64,000 nucleotides of DNA from Notospermus geniculatus (GCA_002633025.1 NMRB01001215.1:87206-151205); one strand, 5' to 3'. Positions 48,158 to 58,417 are shown, numbered from the stretch's first letter. The notes: a model not told the origin generated them from the letters alone. A program made the numbers and translations.

Positions 48158-48735
48158 AGTGAGGTTTCGCAAATCTGACGAAACACGAAAGTCCGGAATA
48201 CGAAAGTGGACTTCATTTCCATGACGTAATGTATTTCTGGAGATGGTTGGTGCCACAAATGTCCCTTCTGCCAGTGCGTCTTTTAGCATATCATGTAAGA
48301 CCGAGTGAGTTAAGCGGGTGATCCACTGTCGCGATTTGGGCTTGAGACGGGGTTGCGGTCCCTTGCGATCGCCTTATATGGCAATCGGAAGTCCTTATAA
48401 GGTAACCGCAAGGGAACGCAACCGCGTCTCAAGGCAAAATCGTGACAGTGGATCACTCGCTTTATGGTACATGTACATCTTGAATTTTTAAATTTCCACT
48501 TCGTAGCTACGAAGTGGAAACGAAAGATAAATTTCAAAGCTTAAAATACACCGTACATGTAACTCTATCGGTCTTACGTTATACATGTACGCTAAAAGAC
48601 GCTCTTGCAGCAGGTGATACATGTATTTGTGGTACACTGTACCAACCATCTCCTGAAATACATTACGTCACGGAAATGAAGTCCAATTTCGTATTTCTTA
48701 CTTCGTGTTTCGTCAGATTTGCGAAACTTCACTAA
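48158..48735. mobile_element. CGAAGT palindromic MITE, copy 2a
   Basis: Counterpart of 22326-22712, enlarged by the nested 48313-48462 element and by several small TA-bounded insertions. Confidence 0.75.
48313..48462. mobile_element. 150 bp MITE, AGCGGGTGATCCACTGTC ends, TA target, copy 2 only
   Basis: TA lies at 48311-48312 and 48463-48464. The TIR starts AGCG(G/A)GTGATCCACTGTC. Copy 1 has the empty site GAGTGAGTTATGGTAC near 22478. It is a recent insertion with unambiguous ends. Confidence 0.9.
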
Positions 48736-48894
48736 TATAGTGCGAACACTATGAACGCAGGTTTAGTGTTTTTCTTTCTCGTCGTTGTGATCTGGCCAAA
48801 CAGTCGAAAATATTTCAGCAATATAGCTATACATATCATACTACATGTATATTTTGTACTCATCAATCTAACGCATCTGTTCGTGCGCCGCTAA

Positions 48895-49200
48895 TAGGGA
48901 GTTTTCGCAAATCTGACGAAACACGAAGTACGAAATACGGAATTGGACTTCATTTCCATGACGTATTGTATTTTAGGAGATGGTTGGTGCCACAAATATT
49001 GCCTGTTGCAAGAGCGTCTTTTAGCGTATGACATTGAAGATGCACCATAATTCTCTCGGTCTTACATGATACTGGCAGCAGGGACATTTGTGTTACCATC
49101 TCCAGAAATAGGCCTACATGAACATTACGTCATGGAAATTTATGAAGTTGAAATTCGTATTTCGTACTTCGTGTTTCTTCAGATTTGCGAAACCTCACTA
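48895..49200. mobile_element. CGAAGT palindromic MITE, copy 2b (core deleted)
   Basis: Counterpart of 22875-23280. The central palindrome is missing. Confidence 0.65.
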
Positions 49201-49961
49201 ATACTGAATAACGCACATCTTTCATGTTATTAGCGCTGAAATAGGTGGGCACGATTTGTAACCTAAACGAATTGCTCAAATAAACGGAGAAATTATTCCA
49301 GTGCACGCTGATTAGTCTCATTTTTGTACTGCTGACCACTGGAGTCTTGTTTCTCACTACACTTTCACGCATTTCCGTTGCAAGCTTCACTTCATTGCCG
49401 TTGGTGGCGCTGGAGGGACTAAGTTGGTCGCCATCGTTCTTACTGTCATAGTTTCATGGGTTTTGTATTGTGATCCTGTACAGGGTTGGATGTTATCGTA
49501 ATTAATGATTGATGACTTAAATTGTAGTCAATAATAAATATAGAGTGAAATTACGTTGAACTGTTAAACTGGTGAAAAATTTATATGCCTTGACATACCT
49601 TAATGAGGGCGGTTATTTAGGTAAATTTTCACTACTGCACATTTGCGTGCTTAACTTGATAATGAAAATCACCGTTGGAAGGCTTCGTCAAAAATTCCAG
49701 AAAATATTCATGAGCAGAAATTTCAATGAAGAACGATTTTGTGGCATGGGAGATACGGAAAGTCTATCAGTCGACGCTAGTATTTGTTTTCTAATAGAAC
49801 TTTATCAAAAATTTGCGTATCCTTAGCAGTATTTCTCTGAAATGGTAGCCGCTATGGTTAAGTTGTAGGATACTATCGGGTATTGCGTCAAAAAGTCCAG
49901 AAAATATTCATGAGCAGAAATTTCAATGAAGAACGATTTTGTGGCATGGGGAAATATGGAA

Positions 49962-50467
49962 ATCCAAAGAGGAGAAAAGCACAAAAATTGACACACAATA
50001 TATGATAAATGAAAAGGCAATTTCCAGAGTGTTTGCGAATTTTCGACCCCAACCGGGGTCTTCTTCAGGCTGGAACTTTACAATCCGAAACTCTAGAACA
50101 GTCTGAGCTGAAACCCAAATGTAGATTAGAAGTATCCCATCCAAACAGGACGTGACAGCAATTAAGGAAAGAATACAAGCCCCAAAAAGTGGTTGCTCAA
50201 CCTAACAGAAATGTAATTAGTGAATGTAAGGCTTGAATAGGCTGAAAGGAAGGGTGTATAATATACATTGTAGCTTGGAGGAATTAAACTAACAGTATAA
50301 TTATACTAACAGTACAATACCCCAAGACTATAGTAAGAGTAATTTATATTAAACAAATGAATGAGGAAGTGATAAAAAATTAGGCCTAGAAAAAGAAATG
50401 AAGAAAGAGATAATAAGAAATGAAGGGGCAACAGTAAAGAAAGAAAGCCTAGGTGAACAGCACCTAN
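49962..50467. mobile_element. Insertion in copy 2, possibly Penelope-like
   Basis: It replaces about 30 bp of the second 200 bp repeat unit. It contains CGACCCCAACCGGGGTCTTC followed by TTCAGG. Read on the other strand (CCTGAAGAAGACC...GGTCGAAA), this resembles the end of Penelope-like element reverse-transcriptase frames. An N marks its right junction. Confidence 0.4.
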
Positions 50468-51619
50468 TTTTCTATAGAACTTTATCAAAAATTTGCGTAT
50501 CCTTAGCAGTATTTCTCTGAAATGGTAGCCGCTATGGTTAAGTTATAGGGATACTATCCGGTATTGATATCGTTAGAATTTTATTTCCGTCATATGGATA
50601 AAACCTGCACGATGATGATTATGAGGTAGTCACTTCTCCTCGGAGACGATCGGTATTCATAAACATAGCCAAGGTAGCCTTTAACAAGCTAATTAGTGAT
50701 TAGTTTTTATAAAGGGACGTCTTGGTCGAATTCATTTTGTAAGTTGTTCAGATCCTTAATAAAAGATATTGAAAACATCAAAAGTGTGTGTCCTTACTTA
50801 TAACTGTTAAATTATTTTGATGAAAAACACCCCAAATGGCGTCTTGATCACCAATCATCGCCTGACGAACAACACGCTTGGGACGCGTCGACGTGAGCGT
50901 TGGTTCCGCCATCTCTTTGCAGAAAACACAGTTGGTCATTTGAATAAAGTGAGTATAAACGCTTGCAATACATATATACTAGGCAATGCTGTACAAATCT
51001 AAAGTAAAAGCATTTGCTTCATGTAGTTTTTATGCATTTGACCCAACGGCCTATATTCTAGACGGACTCTCCTTAACTTAAGGTCCACTTTATGCACCGG
51101 TCAGAGAGATGTCTGGACCACCCCATTCAGACGTTCGACACTTATTCGACACTTGAAGGGAAAATGCTCGCCCAGAACTCGACACACCTGTTCACCCAGA
51201 ACTAACAGCACTTTCGCCAGGAATTCGACACTGCTTCTTTCTTCAATAGCCAGGAGCTCGCCGTTCTTTCACCAGCAGTTAGTGAGAACGTCCGACAGGA
51301 ATTCACTTTGCCCCGTGTTCCACTTTGCCCCGGTTTCCCCTACAGGTTTGAACTTTAGGCCTACTCAGAATGTTACTCGCACACGCAACATGTACACATG
51401 TTAGAAGCACATCCAGTAACAGTCTCAATTTCCACCATAGGCCTACCAATTGCGGTTATTTTCCTGAACCACTGTCACTTATCTATTCAGTGAATGGTAT
51501 ATACAATGTACATGTATAATACTACATGTATGTAGCTTCACTAAATGTCTGTAGGCATATGTTGAATTATTATCCATCAACTCTTGCGTCACATGGAATG
51601 ACTGGAGCAGAGTCGGTAA

Positions 51620-51775
51620 ATGCCGTCGGTCCTGGGTGCACGGTCAATGTGTACCCTTCCATTTGGCTTCAGGGTATACATGTAGTTGGCATAGGTGCAG
51701 CGTCCGAAGAGCTCAGATTGCAAAATATCTTTCGCACTTGTACCAGATAGGCCTACCTGTATACTGAAAACTGTA
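51620..51775 (-). pseudogene. Decayed lipocalin exon, copy 2
   Basis: The minus strand encodes YTG, then a 6 bp AGGCCT insertion, then IWYKCERYFAI. After a frame change it continues ELFGRCTYANYMYTLKP and NGRV. It is the counterpart of 25270-25400 and related to exon 2 of the intact gene. The insertion creates TAGGCCTA at 51748-51755, absent in copy 1. Confidence 0.65.
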
Positions 51776-52445
51776 ATCAAATAATCTCCACAGATGAACC
51801 CAGATCGATAGCAATTCACACGTACGTCGTCTATACCGATTCGGAATTCGCATGGGAACACTGTAGGAATGGGAAGCAGCACCTTTCAAATGATATACTC
51901 TGTCTCAGGTGAATATCCAGTATATTCGGGATTTGAGCATCTCCCCTGGCGACGGAATTGGGAACCAACGCAATAAGACTAGACTGGTGTCCCGTCCAAC
52001 TCACACAAAGCCAGTGGTTAACACCTCGGCTAGACTGATACTATGTCGAAAACCTTTGCTGATCAAAAATGGCCGCATCATCTTCATCAGTTGACAAGTT
52101 CAACGCGCTTTCGTGGCATAACCAACTCTTCCTCAGTAAAAGTACCACGCGTCAACTCATTGTTTTGTGTGTGGCAACAGTCTAAATGCCGAATTCAAAT
52201 AGATTTGTGCAGTCTTGTCGAGCATGCATAATGAGGTTGCTAAAGGTCAAAGGTTACGTCGGCCGCCACGAGATAGAAACTTAATGCATACAGTGGCGCT
52301 AGTACATGCATGATGTACCGGTACTGAAATTGGTATCTGCAGTCATCTTTCAGACCGCTAACTACATGCAATGTAAATAATAATAAAGCCTTAATTCACT
52401 AATATTAAAAGCAATACATTGTGGAAGACGATTTACATCATACAC

Positions 52446-52451
52446 TTTATT
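52446..52451 (-). terminator. Candidate polyadenylation signal AATAAA of lipocalin gene
   Basis: TTTATT on the plus strand is AATAAA on the minus strand, 329 bases after the stop codon. The intervening sequence is unusually similar to copy 1. Confidence 0.5.
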
Positions 52452-52779
52452 TGAAATTCAAATGCATCCTTAAAATTATAGCCTACATGTAAACGAATGA
52501 TCCTGATTGCATGGAGTATTACCCTCTTCATATCAGCCAGCATCACGGACAAACTGACGACAAAGATCTGTTTCAGACCTTCAATCGGATGGATTAAAAA
52601 ACTGGCCTTGTCAATATGGCTGAATTCTGAATCACACTTGTGATCGTGCAGGTTACTGTCGAGAAAATTCAATTTCTTCCCGCACGTTTCATTAAAAAGT
52701 CTTGTCGTTACGGGCCTATATCCTGTATATAGGCCTACATGTAGATATGTTCGTTGCAGGACTCCCATCGAAACGAGAT

Positions 52780-52916
52780 TTAATTTTTGCAGTTTTCCTG
52801 GTAGGTCTTCATCATCGGTATGGTGCTCACTCCAAGCTTTTCAAGCACGTCCTCTGCCTTCTTCACCAACGTCGACCCTGGTCCGCTCCTTCTCCGTGCC
52901 AAAATCCATACAATTT
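52780..52916 (-). CDS. Lipocalin (ApoD-like) exon 5, C-terminus
   Basis: 137 nt from a TTTTTCAG acceptor to a TAA stop. It encodes residues 148-191: IVWILARR (the conserved arginine-bearing motif that closes the lipocalin barrel), then a helical stretch (LVKKAEDVLEKLGV) and the last cysteine (C189) in QENCKN. The duplicated fragment at 27147-27248 covers only the distal part of this exon. Confidence 0.85.
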
Positions 52917-52954
52917 CTGAAAAAGAAATGTAATTTAATCCACATGTAGCAATA

Positions 52955-53521
52955 GTGAGGTTCGCAAAGCTGACGAAACACGCCACATGTAGCAATAGTG
53001 AGGTTCGCAAAGCTGACGAAACACGAATTACGAAATTGGACTTCTTTCCATGACGTAATTTCAGGAGATGGTTGCCACCACAAATATTGCCTGCTGCAAG
53101 AGCGTCTTTTAGCGTATGGCGTTAGACCGATTGAGTTACTGTCTACATGTGTGTTAAAATTTGAAATTTATCTTTCGTTCCCACTTGGAAAATACGAAGT
53201 GGAAATTTAAAAAAATTCAAGATGCACCGTTAATCTCTCGGTCTTACATGACTTGCTAAACGACGCACTGGCGCCAAGGACATTTGTGGTACCAACCGTC
53301 TCTAGAAATACATTAGGTCCTGGAAATAATAGGGAGGTTGAGATCAGCGACTTATCACGGATCCTTATACGTACGGATCGAAATGTACACAAAATCGGTC
53401 CTCGTTGTACAGAATTCTATCCGTATAAGGATCCGTGATAAGTCGCTGATCTCAACCTCCCTAATGTTGAATGTCGTATTTAGTACTGCGTGTTTCGGCA
53501 GATTTGCGAAACCTCACTAAT
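52955..53521. mobile_element. CGAAGT palindromic MITE in lipocalin intron 4
   Basis: Same family as 22326. A 43 bp tandem duplication of its left end (about 52941-53026) and a nested element (53332-53461) enlarge it. Confidence 0.7.
53332..53461. mobile_element. 130 bp MITE with GGGAGGTTGAG ends, TA target, nested
   Basis: TA lies at 53330-53331 and 53462-53463. The TIRs of about 40 bp start GGGAGGTTGAGATCAGCGAC. It has GG...CC ends, as expected for a source of TAGGCCTA footprints. Confidence 0.85.
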
Positions 53522-53588
53522 ACCAAGAAGGCTGTAGGCATGAGGAAGCGAAGCAATAGGCTTTGGGATGGGAATGTAAAACCAAATA

Positions 53589-54078
53589 CTCTAAATCCTC
53601 AGATTTATGGGTACACATCGGATATTCAAGCCGACGGATAGACCACGCCCCCCTCAATCACACTATAAAAGGGTTACGTAGTTCTATTCAAAGGCATGGC
53701 CAATGGGCGAGTTCCGCGCACTACCACCGTGGCAGAATGACGTCTGGCCGACTTCAGTATGGTCAATTTCAAGGTCTCCGCGTTCGATTACGATACGATC
53801 GGTTTGCGATTGATTCGAATGACGGGTTTTGTGACTTTTACACAGCGGTCACCATAGGCCTTCTGACCCAGTGGGATCAATTTCAAATCCAGACTACGTG
53901 TTGATTTCACAACCCGGCAAGCGACAGAGCGAAGTTCCTTCAGACATTCACAGAGAACCCAACCTTAGCCATTCACGGTGAAGCCCCTTTGTAAAGACAT
54001 GCATATGAAATAATTGGGCGGTCACGCAAGGTTTTAATGAGGTGGACACTTTGTACCCATAAATCTGAGGATTTAGAG
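53589..54078. mobile_element. 490 bp MITE, CTCTAAATCCTCAG ends, TA target, lipocalin intron 4
   Basis: TA lies at 53587-53588 and 54079-54080. The ends CTCTAAATCCTCAGATTTAT are mirrored. The core carries short open frames without domains. The first bases resemble those of 35579-36057. Confidence 0.8.
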
Positions 54079-54125
54079 TAAATTCGAACATCAAAGCATG
54101 ACTTTACGGTGCTTGATTGACTTAC

Positions 54126-54233
54126 CCGCTCTAGTCTTGATAAACGAGGAGGTCAGGTTTGTGCAGGAATAGACAATCGCGTAGTTGTCATAATCCGTGT
54201 CGATGACCCAATAGGGACCGGGCTTAGCTGGAC
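54126..54233 (-). CDS. Lipocalin exon 4
   Basis: 108 nt between TTTCTACAG and GTAAGT. Residues 112-146: PAKPGPYWVIDTDYDNYAIV and YSCTNLTSS. The YW-V-x-x-x-TDY-x-NY-A-x-V-YSC block is the second structurally conserved region of ApoD-type lipocalins and supplies C134. An NLT glycosylation sequon is at 136-138. Confidence 0.88.
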
Positions 54234-54506
54234 CTGTAGAAAATAAAACCTTGCCCTCGTTCATCGGCTTCCTGCAGCAGATCGAGCAAGGATGGGTTTG
54301 GATGGCTAACAAACGCAGTTCGTCACTAATTCTACTCCTACGAGGCAAACAGCATGGCTAACACCACGGAGCTCTCAGAAGAGGGTCTACATTAGACGTG
54401 ATAGAACTGGCTAAATTACTTGTCAGTGATAAGCAACGGGAGTTGAGAAAACTGGCCGAGCTGGAACTTATTCCGAGAGGTGTAAACTGCCCCTGGATCA
54501 CATTAA

Positions 54507-54750
54507 AGGAGCTGGACGTCCAAGTTGTAAACACTCACTCACTGGTTCTCTATCCACGCGACGCCTGCGGTGCTGCCACCTGTGATTTGTACTGACGTGA
54601 ATATCGTGAGTGAGTTGCATTGGACCGGGCACCAGTCTAACGATGACGGGGCGCTACTGGTGCTGCCACCTTCACGAAGGAATAAAACTAGTTTGCTGGC
54701 CACTGTTTGTAAACAAACCAGTTTGTTTACAACTTGGACGTCGAGCTCCT
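54507..54750. mobile_element. 244 bp MITE, AGGAGCT ends, TTAA target, lipocalin intron 3
   Basis: TTAA lies at 54503-54506 and 54751-54754. The ends AGGAGCTGGACGTCCAAGTT are mirrored with slight change. Directly after it, 54757-54808 forms a second near-perfect hairpin (AAGAAACGTCCACGGTTA arms). Confidence 0.8.
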
Positions 54751-54822
54751 TTAAGAAAGAAACGTCCACGGTTATTTACTTTTAAGTAACTAACCGTGGA
54801 CGTTTCTTGGTGAGTGACTTAC

Positions 54823-54911
54823 TCTTGTCGAACTTTACGAGAAGCTTTGCAGGTACGTTAGGATCTTCAGCGTATGCTTCGCCATGGATTTTGGACGATT
54901 TGCCGGTTACC
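54823..54911 (-). CDS. Lipocalin exon 3
   Basis: 89 nt between CTCTGCAG and GTAAGT. Residues 82-110: VTGKSSKIHGEAYAEDPNVP followed by AKLLVKFDK. The G-E-A-Y ... PAKL-x-V-x-F pattern is characteristic of ApoD-like lipocalins. The phases join exactly with exons 2 and 4. Confidence 0.88.
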
Positions 54912-54985
54912 CTGCAGAGGTAATGAAGGAATATTTCAACTATGAACCTCATTCAATCAACGATGTCTGTCCTAAACGTTCTCAA

Positions 54986-55144
54986 AGCAGCTGTGAGTCA
55001 GTTGACCAATAGGTGTCTCTATGGCCCAATTCAATGCCCGAAGGACTCATTCACGGTTGACTGAGCACCAATCAGGGCAGTTTTATATTGTATTGGTCCG
55101 CTAAGCTGCCGTCTTCTGGCGATAAGTGTGGCTGACTGCTCCTA
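54986..55144. mobile_element. MITE in lipocalin intron 2 (family of 6906-7071)
   Basis: Shares GTTGACCA(A/C)TAGGTGTC, GGCCCAATTCAATGC, TTGGTCCGCTAAG and GGCTGACT(G/A)CTCC with 6906-7071. Divergent copy. Confidence 0.65.
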
Positions 55145-55237
55145 TTCTGTGGGGTGTTAGCTAATCTGGCGACTGAGGGTATTATAACTAAAATTAAAAC
55201 GTATTTGAATGTTGAGAAATCGCTGAATTGTTCGTAC

Positions 55238-55365
55238 CAGTTGACACCTGTGTTGACCACATCAATCCTACCATTGGGCTTCAAGGTGTAGTTGGCATAG
55301 GTGCATGTGCTGAACAACTCAAAGACCGCGAAGTACCTTTCGTATTCGTACCAGATACCGGTGTA
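55238..55365 (-). CDS. Lipocalin exon 2 (GxW motif)
   Basis: 128 nt between TTTTCAG and the donor GTACGA. Residues 39-80: YTGIWYEYERYF, then FSTCTYANYTLKPNGRIDVV and NTGVN. It holds the lipocalin signature G-x-W (G41, W43), the CTYANY cysteine (C59) and an NYT sequon at 63-65. The donor GTACGA is weaker than the others but gives the only phase that joins exon 3. Confidence 0.88.
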
Positions 55366-55458
55366 CTGAAAATAAGCAACAAATGCGGCTCTATGGATCG
55401 CGAGTTTTGGTAGAAGTCCATGATTCTATGACATTCATGATTGTGAAATTACAACTTA

Positions 55459-55946
55459 CACTGACTGGTGGACAGAAATATTAGGACATTTTCACAATTC
55501 TAAGTCATTTTCCTCTTATGCCTTCCTTTTGTCTCTAACCACTCATTATGTTTCTCATTGATGAGAACATTTTTACCTTGGCAAGTGGGTTATATAAATC
55601 TCTCTCATTGTCCTTACAAAAGTTTATAGATAACAGGTTGTTGATCCATGGGCAACAAAGATAATTATGATGGGTGCCATTCAACTCGATTTCAGAGGCT
55701 AAAGCTAAATGGAGGGGAGAAGTATGGATGAAGCGCGTCATGATTGTCTTTGTTGTTCATCTATCAGCAACCCCATGTCAGTAACCTTTGGCATGGACAA
55801 TCTCATGGGATTATATAACCCACTTGCCAAGGTAAAAAATGTTCTGATTAATATGAAAAATAAATAGTGGTTAGAGACAAAAGGAAAGCAAAAGAGTAAA
55901 ATGACTTAGAATTTTGAAAGTGTCCTAATATTTGTGTCCACCAGTG
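55459..55946. mobile_element. Tc1/mariner-like MITE in lipocalin intron 1
   Basis: The left arm CACTGACTGGTGGACAGAAA and the mirrored right arm (TTTGTGTCCACCAGTG) continue as inverse copies for over 100 bp (ATTAGGACA, AAGTCATTTT). TA precedes the left end. Confidence 0.7.
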
Positions 55947-56478
55947 TCCACAAGATTTTATGTTGGCTTTTCTTTACCATTCTTTTACTCTTTCATCGAG
56001 CGTCATTGGCGGTGAAGCCATTTTTCTATTATAACCGAGCCAAAAAGCACGCCAGCAGTTCTTGGTTCACCATGGTTTCGTCATGATATTGATCACACTG
56101 ATCTGAATAGTTATTTGCCTCGGTCAGGTCGAACACATCCCCGGACACATCCGCACTAGTCGACCACAAAGATGGCCCGTCATTTCTAATGGACGTTTTT
56201 CCCGAAATGAAGAGCCATAAACTGATTCAGTCTATTTTTTCGCATGTTATACAAATGAAAAATGCACGTAATGACGACAGACTGGCTAGTATTCTCAATC
56301 GAAATCATTCTGTGTCAGAATGTCAATTGAGAAAAATGATGCTTTTTGCACCCATTATGTATTTTATAAAACAATTGCTGATTGGGCGGGTCGACAATGG
56401 TAACGTGTGGACCTGACTACTTCTATACGGTACTTGTGGGCACATAACGAGCAAAGGCTAAAAGTTGTACGAACTTAC

Positions 56479-56592
56479 CTGCCTAGCCTCGAAATTCTGT
56501 TTGACTGGAATGTCGGGACACGCACCAAACTTCACTATCTGAGCTTGGGCGTACGCAGCAAGGGCAAGGGTAGTAAGGGCGAAAAGAAACAT
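56479..56592 (-). CDS. Lipocalin exon 1 with signal peptide (ApoD-like gene, 191 aa)
   Basis: The gene runs 56592 to 52780 on the minus strand: five exons of 114, 128, 89, 108 and 137 nt, giving 191 residues, the usual size for secreted lipocalins. Exon 1 encodes a signal peptide (MFLFALTTLALAAYAQA, cleavage likely after A17), then FGACPDIPVKQNF, the typical entry to ApoD-like proteins. Four cysteines (25, 59, 134, 189) fit the two disulfides of apolipoprotein D. Expected function: extracellular carrier of a small hydrophobic ligand; the ligand cannot be told from sequence. A donor GTAAGT follows exon 1. All splice phases agree. No stop or frameshift is seen, so the gene looks functional. Related decayed exons at 25270 and 51620 suggest a former tandem lipocalin cluster. 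Confidence 0.9.
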
Positions 56593-56652
56593 GATGGCAC
56601 AGTGTTGTGATCGATTCAAACCAGTCTTATGTCCTCAATTTAACTATGCCAG

Positions 56653-56660
56653 TTATATAT
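56653..56660 (-). promoter_or_regulatory. TATA box of lipocalin gene
   Basis: ATATATAA on the minus strand, about 60 bases before the start codon. With transcription starting about 30 bases downstream, it leaves a short leader of about 30 nt. Confidence 0.6.
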
Positions 56661-58189
56661 CTGTCCGGATTTTAGGGCACAGAAATTTTATATTTGGTTC
56701 ATAGATTATAAAAACAGTCGACAGAATGTACGTTTGAACTGGATTTTATAATCCTTGCTTTGAGTGACATCCGGAATGGACGAACAATGCCATCACGACA
56801 TCATTTATAAAATGTTACAGTACCTTCACAAACCATGCAGGTAGGCCTAATCGGCGTGCCCGTAAAGCAACCAATTTTGATTGGCCTTACAGCTGAGAGA
56901 TTTCCAAGGCAGGTCATTCATTTGTACCTTTGGATCGGGATTCCAACTTTTGACAACGGAGAAACAATGGTCAGTGATTGTAGAGATAGTAATGTCGTAT
57001 TTCCAGTACACGGACTAGGCCTACTTAAGAGACGATGCCCCTTGTCTTCCACTGACACATCCTTCAGTTCAAAGGCCCAGACTGGTCAGATTTCAAATAA
57101 TTTATCTATTCAGATATCCAGTGGCCGGCAGCGTGACACTTTTGGACACTTGTACTATGGAGTGGATAGTGTCGAAACAAACCTGTTGGCTGGGGTTCTA
57201 ATGCAGATGATCACGAAAGGAGCCGGTAAATACATCGGCCCTCGATATACATGTATGAGACTGCTGGCCATATTACCAAGGTGATCGGGTGATGGATGAC
57301 AACGGCATGTACCAATACTGAATGCAGAAGTAACTCGTACATCGGAGAGTAGACTGCACCGTGTTATCTCCTTGATAATGTCAGGCCATAGCGGGGAAAC
57401 CACTTGTGATTTTCAAGCTGATTTTGCTTTGCGACTTGCTTTGCAACTGAGTTGCGTTGCAACTGGGCATTCGAGCTATATAGACGTGATTTCCACCAAT
57501 GACGAAGATATGATCAATTTCAGGTCGGCGACAGGTGTATCAGTTCCTTGCGGTCGTATTCAATCGCAGGTAGCAGGTTGCAAAGCAAGTGGCAAAGCAG
57601 AAAATCAACAGTGGATTCCTAGCTTTAGTGCTGAAAAAAATGCACAACTCCCCAATCGAATGTCCGACAATTATATTTGACATTTCAAGTCATGCAAACT
57701 ATGCAACTTCAGCCCAGTATTTTGGTGAGGGGATACATCGTGAATGTCAAATGCCGTGGAAAGTAAATTAATCCTTGAATGGATCCGTATTGATATTTCG
57801 TGAAATATCCATCCAAATGGGGTACAAACGTTTTACAGACGTTTGCGGTCACATCCTTAATAGAATAATCAAAGGCACTGTCACCGGTATCCATAATATG
57901 CGTGTAAATAACCATTTTTCCCTAATGCCTTCGAAATTTTCAAAATAATTATGCAACATTTACCAAATACCGAATGTCACATGTACCAATTACCAAATGT
58001 GCATACACAAAAACAGAAATACAATCAAATCCCATTAGTAAACCGACAATCACAAACATTTGTTCCGCTTTTTTTCAATTGTCGCGGCTTTTGTGATGAA
58101 TCATTTATGCTATGCCTTTGGATAAATAAATAACGATCACATATTCAGTGGTGACGGGCTTTTAGTTACGATGGGGTATGACACAGTGA
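56661..58189. other. Upstream of lipocalin; repeats but no supported gene
   Basis: An inverted-repeat element is visible at about 57419-57611 (TGATTTTGCTTTGCGACTTG at the left; the mirrored right end carries GCAAAGCAAGTGGCAAAGCAG-like bases). The longest open frame, at 56835-57284, has no recognisable domain. Confidence 0.4.
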
Positions 58190-58417
58190 CGGATCAAAGG
58201 GGGGGGGCGTGCCCGGCGCACGCCCCCCCCCGTTCAGCCGCCGAGCAGCAAAAATTTTCGAAGGCATATAATCAGACCCCTGATTTTCAGTAAAAAAAGT
58301 TCAATTTGGCCTACCCAGGTGCCAGGAAATCGCGTTTCCGGCACTTTTACCCCAAAATTTTCGGNGATTAAGGAGACTAGATCTCTCTCTCTCTCGACGT
58401 CGAAGAATCCAATCATG
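58190..58417. repeat. G/C-run repeat 3' of the unknown gene
   Basis: Contains a run of nine Gs, then CGTGCCCGGCGCACG and a C run, then CAAAAATTTTCG and GTGCCAGGAAATCGCG. It resembles the pieces near 1410-1560 (shared GCCAGGAAAT and run structure). Confidence 0.5.

Larger units (their letters stand above)
38933..52881 (+). repeat. Segmental duplication, copy 2
   Basis: Counterpart of 12463-27248. Relative to copy 1 it has private insertions at 47096-47701, 48313-48462 and 49962-50467, a 626 bp deletion near 39650, and the complete TARP tail. It continues seamlessly into the intact lipocalin gene, so copy 2 has the more complete gene content. Confidence 0.9.

Noticed and set aside
56835-57284. 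149-codon plus-strand frame upstream of the lipocalin gene
   Set aside because: No recognisable domain, no partner exon and no repeat relationship; could be chance.
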